Of a DNA stretch of 26,823 nucleotides, positions 1 to 6,119 are shown one piece after another. Origin of the DNA: Actinomycetota bacterium. Lineage in GTDB: Bacteria > Actinomycetota > Acidimicrobiia > Acidimicrobiales > JAMCPL01. Location: contig JAMCPC010000079.1 of the NCBI GenBank assembly GCA_023379725.1, positions 1 through 26,823 of the forward strand, read 5' to 3'. The position numbers were made by a program, and so were the translations under genes. The notes below the pieces were generated by a model. The model had not been told where the DNA came from. It was given only the letters and a program-made list of their open reading frames with translations, and did no database searches. Within the stretch, counting starts at the first letter, position 1. The number at the start of each line of letters is the position of its first letter.

Positions 1-871
1 AAGCCCTCGATAGGTTGCACATACTCTGGTCGGTACTTGGTTGATGAAATAGCGGGGAACTCAAGAGCCTCAGTGGGTCACCTCCGTTTATCGGGTCACC
101 ACCTGCATAGGAGTAGGGCTGGCCGGTAATGGCAACAAGTGCATCTACGGAGGTGAACTGACCAGTAGCCGGGTCATACCAGCGTGCACGGAGATAGTAG
201 AGCCCCGAGATGCTGTCTAGGTACTGCCCGTCGTAGAGGAAGTGGTTTGCTGCAATTGAGCGGGCGAGGCAGGGTGGAGGGCCTACTGGGCTGCGCTGTG
301 ATGGCGGCGGACAGGCTGTAGGTGGTGCGTGTGGGGATGGACGACAAAGTGGGGAAGAGATGGGTGGTGAAGTTGCAGGTGACAGGGTTCCAGATGGTGT
401 AGTGCCAGGTGATGTAATAGGTCCACAGATAATGCTCCCATAGGCGCTATAGGCATAATGGGCTACGACCTTCCCGGTGGAGTCGGTGAGAGCAACGGTG
501 GAGCCCTCACGATTAGCAAGGTAGCTGAGGACGCTTCCATTTGGTGCGATATGTTCCACCGGCAATCCTCCTGCATAGACATAGGAGTAGCCATTTACCG
601 CTATGGCCCCTGGAATGGAGAAAACGCTGTTCCATGAAAAGGAGGTGGTGGAGATGAGCTGTCCATCTGCGTTGTAAGAGTAGGTGGTTATCTGACCGGT
701 GGAAGAGGTAACCACGATCGGCGGAGCCTTCATCTGACAATTTGTTGCAGTCAATTTGTCCAACCGGGTCGCATCACTATTTGCAACTTTCTGTTGCGCG
801 TAATTACATATGAGCCAGCCTTCGGCAGATTGACCAGCCTGGTTTATGGCCATAGTGATAAAGCAACACAT
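1..871 (-). CDS. RHS-repeat-associated core protein, partial (continues off left edge)
   Basis: Reading the minus strand from ATG at 871 gives 290 codons without a stop up to the window edge. Residues about 60-146 look like YD/RHS repeats (YSYNADGQL, then GSTVALTDSTGKVVAHYAY). Residues about 210-266 are a textbook RHS core: FLYDGQYLDSISGLYYLRAR, then WYDPATGQF and PYSYAGGDPINGGDP. In RHS toxins this core closes the shell before a variable C-terminal toxin, which here lies outside the window. Between the repeats and the core, residues about 150-205 are a Pro/Ser/Thr-rich insertion. An in-frame TAA stands immediately before the ATG (872-874), and upstream frames show no YD repeats, so the gene is short at its N-terminus: either a displaced core/C-terminal cassette or a 5'-truncated remnant. 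An alternative start is ATG at 853. The family is confident; start and intactness are not. Confidence 0.75.
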   Translation of the reverse strand, partial: MCCFITMAINQAGQSAEGWLICNYAQQKVANSDATRLDKLTATNCQMKAPPIVVTSSTGQITTYSYNADGQLISTTSFSWNSVFSIPGAIAVNGYSYVYAGGLPVEHIAPNGSVLSYLANREGSTVALTDSTGKVVAHYAYSAYGSIICGPITSPGTTPSGTLSPATSPPISSPLCRPSPHAPPTACPPPSQRSPVGPPPCLARSIAANHFLYDGQYLDSISGLYYLRARWYDPATGQFTSVDALVAITGQPYSYAGGDPINGGDPLRLLSSPLFHQPSTDQSMCNLSRA

Positions 872-1190
872 TTAATGAGAATCGTCATAAAGTTGATTTC
901 ATCTTATCTCTGTTCCAGCCACGTTACCTTTTGAACGCAGTTGATTCTATTCCGGCTCTGTCTCATCCGATCTGATCGCATGTATGCAGTTTTGCACGTC
1001 CGTTAACAGCATGTTTATCTTGTACCCTATCCGTGTCCTGCAAAGTAATGCGATACATTTTAATAGCATACTTTAGCCATGGCCGACATCACCGCCCGTA
1101 TAGAGAAACTCTTCTGTAGGAGGTGGGACTCTTCTCCAGTTTGCAGGGACGGGCCACCAATACGAGCTAATCTGCTAACCTGTAGACCGT
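872..1190. other. Intergenic region between RHS fragment and dapD
   Basis: These 319 bases lie between divergently oriented genes. I see no convincing coding frame, RNA gene or long inverted repeat. The open frame on the minus strand through 1060-1347 runs into dapD and has no recognisable protein character. The only feature I can support is the -10-like sequence just before dapD. Confidence 0.5.
1173..1181 (+). promoter_or_regulatory. Extended -10 element for dapD
   Basis: TGC-TAACCT fits the extended -10 pattern TGnTANNNT and ends nine bases before the dapD ATG. A start site 7-10 nt downstream would leave a leader of 0-3 nt. No good -35 and no Shine-Dalgarno are visible, which is consistent with a leaderless or nearly leaderless message. 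The same hexamer occurs before dop. Confidence 0.4.
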
Positions 1191-2024
1191 ATGGTTGAAA
1201 TTGAAGAGTTGCAGCAAGAGGTAGAGAAATTATGGGCAGGGCGAGACGATATATCGTATGGTGACCCCCACGCAACCGAAGTGATCGAAAGCGTAATGGA
1301 TCTATTGGAGGATGGTAGTTTACGCGTTGCTCAGTGGGACGGTACAAGTGGCGATACGGTAGTAAACTTATGGGTAAAGTACGCGATATTGCTTATGTTC
1401 AAGGTGCATGATAATGAGGTGATCATCAATTCTCCATTTACCTATAGAGACAAGGTTTCACTGAGATCGGCCAATACCCTGAATAAGGTGCGATTGGTTC
1501 CGGGGGCAATCGTAAGAAGGGGTTGCCACATAGGGGACGATGTCGTGCTGATGCCAAGCTTCGTTAACACGGGTGCTTATGTAGGAGATGGCACCATGGT
1601 GGACACATGGGCAACCGTAGGATCCTGCGCTCAAGTGGGTAGCAGGGTACACCTTGCGGGAGGGGTTGGGATAGGTGGTGTTCTGGAACCACCACAGGCT
1701 CTTCCGGTCATGATAGGTGACGATGTGTTCATAGGAAGCCGCTCTATGATTACGCAGGGAGCAAAAGTAGGTACCGGCGCAGTACTTGGAGAAGGTACCT
1801 TGTTGAATCCATCCATCCCGGTAATAGATGCTGACTCAGGCAATGAGATCTCCAGAGGGGTAATCCCACCCTGGTGCGTCGCACTGCAGGCACAGCGCCG
1901 GAAAAGCTTCAAGGGTGGTGAATTTTTTTTACCATGTGTGTTGGTAGTGAGACACCTGACCACCGGTGAACGTCTTGATAAGGCTGCGCTGGAATCCATA
2001 CTACGAGAGCATGGCCTTGGATAA
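1191..2024 (+). CDS. dapD: 2,3,4,5-tetrahydropyridine-2,6-dicarboxylate N-succinyltransferase
   Basis: DapD transfers succinyl from succinyl-CoA to tetrahydrodipicolinate in the succinylase route to meso-diaminopimelate and lysine, in the cytoplasm. The 277-residue protein has an N-terminal helical domain followed by a left-handed beta-helix of hexapeptide repeats. Signature stretches are VLMPSFVNTGAYVGDG, MVDTWATVGSCAQVG and HLAGGVGIGGVLEP, then IGDDVFIGSRS. Length and motifs match the E. coli-type enzyme (about 274 aa) rather than the longer, divergent mycobacterial form (about 317 aa). It overlaps dapE by 14 nt, so the two successive (DapD, then DapE after aminotransfer) enzymes are probably translationally coupled. 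ATG 1191 is the first in-frame start and has the -10-like sequence just before it. Confidence 0.93.
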   Translation: MVEIEELQQEVEKLWAGRDDISYGDPHATEVIESVMDLLEDGSLRVAQWDGTSGDTVVNLWVKYAILLMFKVHDNEVIINSPFTYRDKVSLRSANTLNKVRLVPGAIVRRGCHIGDDVVLMPSFVNTGAYVGDGTMVDTWATVGSCAQVGSRVHLAGGVGIGGVLEPPQALPVMIGDDVFIGSRSMITQGAKVGTGAVLGEGTLLNPSIPVIDADSGNEISRGVIPPWCVALQAQRRKSFKGGEFFLPCVLVVRHLTTGERLDKAALESILREHGLG

Positions 2025-3267
2025 GGACAGTGGCAGACTCCTCGAACGGGCGGCAGAGCTTGTATCTATTCCGTCTGTCAGCGGCGACGAAGCTGCCATT
2101 GCCGATTATGTCTACAACTGCCTGAATTCGTGGATTGAATCCACCGCGGACAGTGCAGGGCAGATTGAACTGATCAGACTGGACAACAATGTCATATTGC
2201 GTACCCTCAGGGATGCTGACGAGGGGGATATTGGGGCAAGAGATACCGAGCTGGGAGGTACGGAGGTAGAAGGTACGGAGGTAGAAGGTACAGGAGGTGC
2301 CACGGCAGAAAATACTGGAGTAAGGGATACCGGAACAGGAAATACTGGAACAGGGCATCTCAGTGAAAGGATAATATTTGCATCTCACTTGGATACAGTG
2401 CCGCCCGTTGCAGATTGGCAGATGAAGACAGATGACACCACACTTGAAGGGCTGGGTGCTGTAGACACCAAGGGATCTGTCGCTGTGATGCTTGAGCTTG
2501 CGCTGTCCAGTTTGGCTATACCGGTAGACACGACATTCATCTTCTACTCCTGCGAAGAGATAGCCAGAGATATGAACGGACTGCGTCATATCCTTGCCTC
2601 CAATCCTGAGCTGCTCAAAGGGGACGTAGCCATAGTAGGCGAACCGACAGCCGGGATTGTAGAGGCAGGCTGTCAGACTACCATGACTGCTCGTATTGAC
2701 GTACCAGGCAAACGAGCACATACCGCCAGACCGTGGATGGGGAAAAACGCAATACATCTGGCAGCACAAATCATCGATAGGGTGGCAGGGTATGGAGAAA
2801 ATATCGTAGAGATTGATGGATGCACATTTAAGGAGCAACTCCAGGCCGTCATGATAAGTGGAGGGGTAGCAGCAAACGTAGTGCCAGACAGTGCAACTAT
2901 CACGATAAACCATCGTGCCGCACCAAATAGAAGCCGCCAGTATATTGAAGAATGGCTGAATAGATACTTGCTTGTCGATAAAGAAGGTGCCAAGGATATT
3001 CAGGCTACGATTGAAGTATTGGACTATGCACAGGGCGCAATGCCGCTACTTGAAAACAAGTGGATCGGTAGGCTGGCAGGACTGACCTCTACCCCTCCAC
3101 AGGCGAAGCTGGGCTGGACAGATGTGGCAACCTTCAGCGAGGTAGGCACTCCAGCCTGCAATTTCGGCCCCGGTGATCCAGAATTAGCTCATACCCCCCA
3201 TGAACGAGTAACAGCAAGTGAACTGCAACAGGTATACTCGACACTCATCTCACTTATATGTCACTAA
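2011..3267 (+). CDS. dapE: Succinyl-diaminopimelate desuccinylase (M20 metallopeptidase)
   Basis: DapE hydrolyses N-succinyl-LL-diaminopimelate to LL-diaminopimelate and succinate. The M20 di-zinc motifs are present in order: ASHLDTVPP (His ligand and Asp), LGAVDTKGSVAVM, the catalytic Glu pair in YSCEE, VGEPT, the dimerisation-domain PGKRAHTARPW, and the terminal His ligand in AHTPHERV. I start at ATG 2011 (MALDKDSGRLLERAAEL), 14 nt inside dapD. An upstream frame from 1966 adds 15 residues that look like dapD read out of frame. The protein is 418 aa, longer than the usual 355-380, because of a Gly/Thr/Glu-rich insertion (residues about 72-116) built from 15-bp DNA repeats just before the first metal motif. 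Other M20 deacylases are similar, but the position beside dapD supports DapE. Confidence 0.9.
   Translation: MALDKDSGRLLERAAELVSIPSVSGDEAAIADYVYNCLNSWIESTADSAGQIELIRLDNNVILRTLRDADEGDIGARDTELGGTEVEGTEVEGTGGATAENTGVRDTGTGNTGTGHLSERIIFASHLDTVPPVADWQMKTDDTTLEGLGAVDTKGSVAVMLELALSSLAIPVDTTFIFYSCEEIARDMNGLRHILASNPELLKGDVAIVGEPTAGIVEAGCQTTMTARIDVPGKRAHTARPWMGKNAIHLAAQIIDRVAGYGENIVEIDGCTFKEQLQAVMISGGVAANVVPDSATITINHRAAPNRSRQYIEEWLNRYLLVDKEGAKDIQATIEVLDYAQGAMPLLENKWIGRLAGLTSTPPQAKLGWTDVATFSEVGTPACNFGPGDPELAHTPHERVTASELQQVYSTLISLICH
2257..2356 (+). repeat. In-frame 15-bp tandem repeats inside dapE
   Basis: Two identical 15-bp units stand at 2257-2271 and 2272-2286, with a partial third following (peptide GTEVE-GTEVE-GT). 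A second, degenerate 15-bp family occurs three times at 2312-2326, 2327-2341 and 2342-2356 (peptide series NTGVRDTGTGNTGTG). Units are multiples of three, so the frame is kept. The insertion lies between the N-terminal helix/strand region and the first zinc motif, probably in a surface loop. Confidence 0.8.
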
Positions 3268-3274
3268 TGGTCTA

Positions 3275-3406
3275 TTACACAAATAGCGTAAAGTCATCTG
3301 GCAAGTCAGGGTGTTGCCTGACAAGGCCGAGGGCGAAGGCGTAGCCGGTAGCTAAGTTGAGGATGAAAACACCGCCAGGGGTATTATCTGACTGGCGGGA
3401 ACTCAT
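3275..3406 (-). CDS. Possible 43-residue protein downstream of ctaA
   Basis: On the minus strand an ATG at 3406, 16 nt after the ctaA stop, opens 43 codons ending in TAA at 3275-3277. The peptide starts MSSRQSDNTPGGVF, has a fairly hydrophobic middle (ILNLATGYAFALGLV), and ends RQHPDLPDDFTLFV. I do not recognise a family. For: position immediately behind ctaA, a protein-like composition, and the fact that it fills most of an otherwise unexplained convergent gap. Against: no Shine-Dalgarno, very short, and DNA hairpins that overlap it (CCGCCAG/CTGGCGG at its 5' end, GTCAGG/CCTGAC further in). It could instead be structured non-coding DNA at the ctaA/dapE junction. Confidence 0.3.
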   Translation of the reverse strand: MSSRQSDNTPGGVFILNLATGYAFALGLVRQHPDLPDDFTLFV

Positions 3407-3422
3407 AGTGATTTGCGAGACA

Positions 3423-4415
3423 CTACACTAGATCCTCCTGGATCTCATTCACGGAAAGGATCTCATGGATATCCGGGTCACTCATTTCCTGAATATCGCT
3501 ATAGGTGTGCATACCCAGCTTCATACGGATCAATGCAATGAGCAGGACAGCAGCACCAAAGGTATGCATCTCCGCAGGTATCACGGAGAACTTCGTAAAC
3601 CAGATTGAGTAGCCCAATATACCCTGTAAGGTCAGCAGTATGACTACAATATGTGCCCTACGTACGGTATCTTTGGGTGCCTTCTGACCAAGCAGTGCTA
3701 TGAAAAACGCTATAGCAATACCATAGAAAACCAGTCCTACGCCACCATGAATTTCCACCATCGCGCCGAGCGACAGATGGAACCTGGGAGTACCTGGTTT
3801 GCCGCTATGGGGACCAGTGCCGGTGACTATTGTCCCAAGCACTGCAATAATCCAGAACATAATAAGCATCAAAGTAGAAAGAGCGATCATCGGAGTGCTA
3901 AATACCGTATTGCGATTTGAAGTTATTGCACCATCAGATACCCCAGCTCGCCAATGAAGTAAGGTAGCATTTCCGACAAGAATCAGCCCAAGTATCAGGT
4001 GAGCAGCTACAAGTGGCGGGGCCAGCTTTAGAAGCACCGTAATCCCTCCCAAGACCGCCTCACCGATATACCCGGCCAGAAGCCCTATGGAGAGCAATCT
4101 CAAGTCCATACGCTTAGTTTCACGCAGGAATGAGGAGACTACGACCAGAGCTATTAAAATGCCAATTACTATTATGGTAGTACGGTTTGTAAACTCTACC
4201 AATGAATGGTACGTTCCAGGAGCTATCAGGTCATGCGAGGTACAAGCCGGCCATGTAGTGCAGCCAAGTCCGGACTCAGAGAGCCTTACCCAAGTCCCAG
4301 TTGCTATAAGAAGAGTGATGGCCACAAGAGTAGCAAGAGACATGCCCTTGAACATCCGGCTACCGACGCGTACTGCATGTCGATCAGTTCTACTCATTTC
4401 ATCCGTTCCGTCCAT
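3423..4415 (-). CDS. ctaA: Heme A synthase (COX15/CtaA family)
   Basis: CtaA oxidises the C8 methyl of heme O to a formyl group, giving heme A for aa3-type cytochrome oxidase; it is an integral membrane protein. The 330-residue sequence has about eight hydrophobic segments in two four-helix halves. Family residues are visible: Cys52 and Cys58 in the first external loop (GLGCTTWPAC), Glu74 of EFTNR with His70 just before it, and heme-ligand histidines at about 139 (AAHLILG), 223 (EIHGG) and 284 (AEMHTFG). The two-Cys loop is the Bacillus/actinobacterial type. The C-terminal 25 or so residues are acidic and soluble. Start ATG 4415 is supported by a -10 hexamer six bases upstream; ATG at 4397 is possible. 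It is divergent from the pyr operon, and no ctaB lies in the window. Confidence 0.92.
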   Translation of the reverse strand: MDGTDEMSRTDRHAVRVGSRMFKGMSLATLVAITLLIATGTWVRLSESGLGCTTWPACTSHDLIAPGTYHSLVEFTNRTTIIVIGILIALVVVSSFLRETKRMDLRLLSIGLLAGYIGEAVLGGITVLLKLAPPLVAAHLILGLILVGNATLLHWRAGVSDGAITSNRNTVFSTPMIALSTLMLIMFWIIAVLGTIVTGTGPHSGKPGTPRFHLSLGAMVEIHGGVGLVFYGIAIAFFIALLGQKAPKDTVRRAHIVVILLTLQGILGYSIWFTKFSVIPAEMHTFGAAVLLIALIRMKLGMHTYSDIQEMSDPDIHEILSVNEIQEDLV

Positions 4416-4421
4416 GCCCCT

Positions 4422-4432
4422 ATCTTATAGCA
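4422..4432 (-). promoter_or_regulatory. -10 region of ctaA, leaderless arrangement
   Basis: On the minus strand the sequence TGC-TATAAGAT precedes the ctaA ATG. Read as TATAAG (extended by TGC) or as TAAGAT, it leaves 8 or 6 nt before the ATG, so transcription would begin at or next to the start codon. No -35 match or Shine-Dalgarno is apparent. Confidence 0.5.
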
Positions 4433-4474
4433 CTCTCACCCGATCCGGTGGCTGCCACGAATCATATGGCCTGT

Positions 4475-4503
4475 TTGCCATGGGACCAGGATTGTGATAG
4501 AGT
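4475..4503 (+). promoter_or_regulatory. Candidate promoter of the pyr operon
   Basis: TTGCCA (4475-4480) and TAGAGT (4498-4503) are separated by exactly 17 bp and resemble a vegetative sigma promoter. Transcription would begin near 4510, leaving a leader of about 60 nt to the TTG start of pyrR that contains the hairpin at 4523-4553. The assignment rests on sequence and position only. Confidence 0.5.
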
Positions 4504-4522
4504 AACCTCAATTAAGTTATGA

Positions 4523-4553
4523 CCGTCAAGCGGGTCCTGAGAGACTCGTACGG
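4523..4553 (+). promoter_or_regulatory. PyrR-binding RNA hairpin in the pyr leader
   Basis: The 31-nt stem-loop consists of a lower stem CCGU/ACGG (4523-4526 with 4550-4553), an asymmetric internal bulge (CAAG on the 5' side, U on the 3' side), an upper 6-bp stem CGGGUC/GACUCG containing one G-U pair, and hexaloop CUGAGA (4537-4542). PyrR sites described in Bacillus are 28-33 nt hairpins with a bulge and a terminal loop of consensus CNGNGA, which this loop fits exactly. It ends four bases before the AGGAGG of pyrR. That placement favours UMP-dependent translational repression as reported in mycobacteria; no antiterminator/terminator pair is visible. Confidence 0.75.
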
Positions 4554-4557
4554 ATAT

Positions 4558-4563
4558 AGGAGG
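4558..4563 (+). promoter_or_regulatory. Shine-Dalgarno deciding the pyrR start
   Basis: A perfect AGGAGG stands six bases before TTG 4570. It lies immediately downstream of the PyrR-type hairpin. The upstream ATG 4519 has no such site, and starting there would place the hairpin inside the coding region. Confidence 0.75.
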
Positions 4564-4569
4564 ATTATT

Positions 4570-5145
4570 TTGGCCGAACGCGAGCGAAGACTTGCCACAC
4601 CGAGGGGTGGGGTATTCGTTCCCCGATCTCAAGTTATGTCGGCAGACGATGTAGATAGGGCACTTGTCAGGATTGCGCACGAAATAATTGAGCACAATAA
4701 GGGCAGTGATAATCTCGCTCTTATAGGGCTGCAGACCGGAGGGGTGCAGATTGCGTTAAAGCTGAGAGATGTCATCTCCGAGATAGGCGATGCAGAGATT
4801 CCTGTAGGTACATTGGATGTAGCATTCTACCGCGATGATATCCAGCTAAGACCTGTCCTTCCTGAGGCGGTAACTACTATACCGTTCGACCTCACCAATA
4901 TGGCAGTCGTACTCGTAGATGACGTTCTATTCACCGGAAGGACGGTCAGGGCAGCGCTCCAGGCACTCTCAGACTTTGGCAGGGCGCGGTCTATCCAGTT
5001 GGCCGTGTTGGTGGATCGAGGTCATCGTGAACTTCCTATCCGCCCAGATTACGTAGGAAAGAATCTCCCCACACGCCTTACTGAACAGGTGGATGCCAAC
5101 CTGGAAGGAGTGACAATCGGAGATGTCATAAAGGGAAGACCATGA
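4570..5145 (+). CDS. pyrR: Pyr operon regulator / uracil phosphoribosyltransferase
   Basis: PyrR binds pyr mRNA when UMP is high and represses the operon; many members also convert uracil and PRPP to UMP. From TTG 4570 it has 191 residues, close to the usual 180-195; ATG 4519 would add 17 residues that overlap the regulatory hairpin. The PRPP-binding signature VLVDDVLFTGRT is at about residues 114-125, and ALVRIAHEIIEHNKG near residue 35 is typical of the family. The loop usually written TRG reads LQTGGVQIA here, so the arginine is replaced by glycine, which could affect phosphoribosyltransferase activity. Its stop overlaps the pyrB start (ATGA). Being the first gene behind its own binding hairpin implies autoregulation. 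Confidence 0.92.
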   Translation: MAERERRLATPRGGVFVPRSQVMSADDVDRALVRIAHEIIEHNKGSDNLALIGLQTGGVQIALKLRDVISEIGDAEIPVGTLDVAFYRDDIQLRPVLPEAVTTIPFDLTNMAVVLVDDVLFTGRTVRAALQALSDFGRARSIQLAVLVDRGHRELPIRPDYVGKNLPTRLTEQVDANLEGVTIGDVIKGRP

Positions 5146-6119
5146 GCCTACTGCAGAATGCCCTGGTGTCCATAGGGGATCTCGATAACGATGACATAGG
5201 TCATATTATGAAACTGTCCGCGATATTCAGTGAGGTTCTAAGGAGGGATATACCCAAGGTACCGACCCTCAGGGGCAAGACGATGGCAATGGTATTCTCG
5301 GAGGACTCGACTCGAACCAGAACGTCATTTGAGATTGCCGCCAAAAAACTGTCTATGGATATTCTGTCGCTCAATTCTTCCCAATCCTCCATGAAGAAAG
5401 GTGAGTCTCTAAAGGATACTCTTGCCAACCTCCATGCAATAGGTGCAGACGGATTTGTCATAAGACACAGCTCATCTGGGGTACCAACACAGGCTTCCAC
5501 ATGGATGACGGTACCGGTTATAAACGCCGGAGATGGATGTCATGAGCATCCCACCCAGGCACTACTTGATTGCTATACCCTGATCGAGCGGTTTGACACT
5601 CCCAGCAATCATACTACCGATAATGCCATATTAAATTGCTTCAACGGCATGACAGTTACCATAGTGGGAGATGTGGAGCATTCCAGAGTGGCCAGGTCTC
5701 TGGTGATTATGCTGGATATGCTGGGTGCAAAAACGACTCTTTGCGGCCCCAGGACACTGATGCCACGACATGTAGATAAATGGCCGGTGAGGGTAAGCTA
5801 CCATCTGGATGAGGTATTACCGGAGACCCAGGTATGCTATATATTACGGCTGCAAAACGAACGAGGCTCAGGCACTTACCTACCTTCTATACGTGAATAC
5901 GCCATGAACTGGGGCATAGACAGCAAGCGTGCATCTCTGTTGCCTGAAACTGCGGTCATTATGCATCCAGGCCCAATAAACAGAGGGGTGGAACTGGCTG
6001 GCGAGATTGCAGACTCTTCCAGGTCGCTCATATTGAACCAGGCATCAAATGGGGTAGCGGTAAGGATGGCCGTTATCTACCTGCTCCTGGCCAATCCTGG
6101 AGATATTACTGAGGTATGA
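5142..6119 (+). CDS. pyrB: Aspartate carbamoyltransferase catalytic subunit
   Basis: ATCase condenses carbamoyl phosphate with L-aspartate, the committed step of pyrimidine synthesis. The 325-residue protein shows the carbamoyl-phosphate motif STRTRTSFE (residues about 56-64), the Ser/Lys loop SSMKKGES supplied to the neighbouring subunit, and the GDGCHEHPTQALLD motif at about 131-144. The C-terminal aspartate-binding domain includes RLQNER and MHPGPINRG. Length is slightly above the usual 305-310. No regulatory subunit pyrI is present, as expected outside the enterobacterial type, and transcript/translation control would come from PyrR. It overlaps pyrR upstream and pyrC downstream by 4 nt each (ATGA), implying coupled translation. 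Confidence 0.95.
   Translation: MSLLQNALVSIGDLDNDDIGHIMKLSAIFSEVLRRDIPKVPTLRGKTMAMVFSEDSTRTRTSFEIAAKKLSMDILSLNSSQSSMKKGESLKDTLANLHAIGADGFVIRHSSSGVPTQASTWMTVPVINAGDGCHEHPTQALLDCYTLIERFDTPSNHTTDNAILNCFNGMTVTIVGDVEHSRVARSLVIMLDMLGAKTTLCGPRTLMPRHVDKWPVRVSYHLDEVLPETQVCYILRLQNERGSGTYLPSIREYAMNWGIDSKRASLLPETAVIMHPGPINRGVELAGEIADSSRSLILNQASNGVAVRMAVIYLLLANPGDITEV

Noticed and set aside
1060..1347. 95-residue minus-strand frame before dapD
   Set aside because: It overlaps the dapD start on the other strand and has no recognisable domains or ribosome site.
1909..2913. 334-residue open frame on the minus strand
   Set aside because: It lies opposite dapE, whose motifs are intact, and its sequence is rich in Cys and Tyr without family resemblance. 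It is an antisense shadow.
4519..4569. ATG 4519 as the pyrR start
   Set aside because: It lacks a ribosome site, adds 17 unconserved residues and would place the PyrR-type hairpin and the AGGAGG inside the coding region.
5201..5500. Minus-strand frame inside pyrB
   Set aside because: The plus strand encodes intact ATCase motifs over the same bases, so this is a shadow; the same holds for the other antisense frames across carA, carB, pyrD and ctaA.
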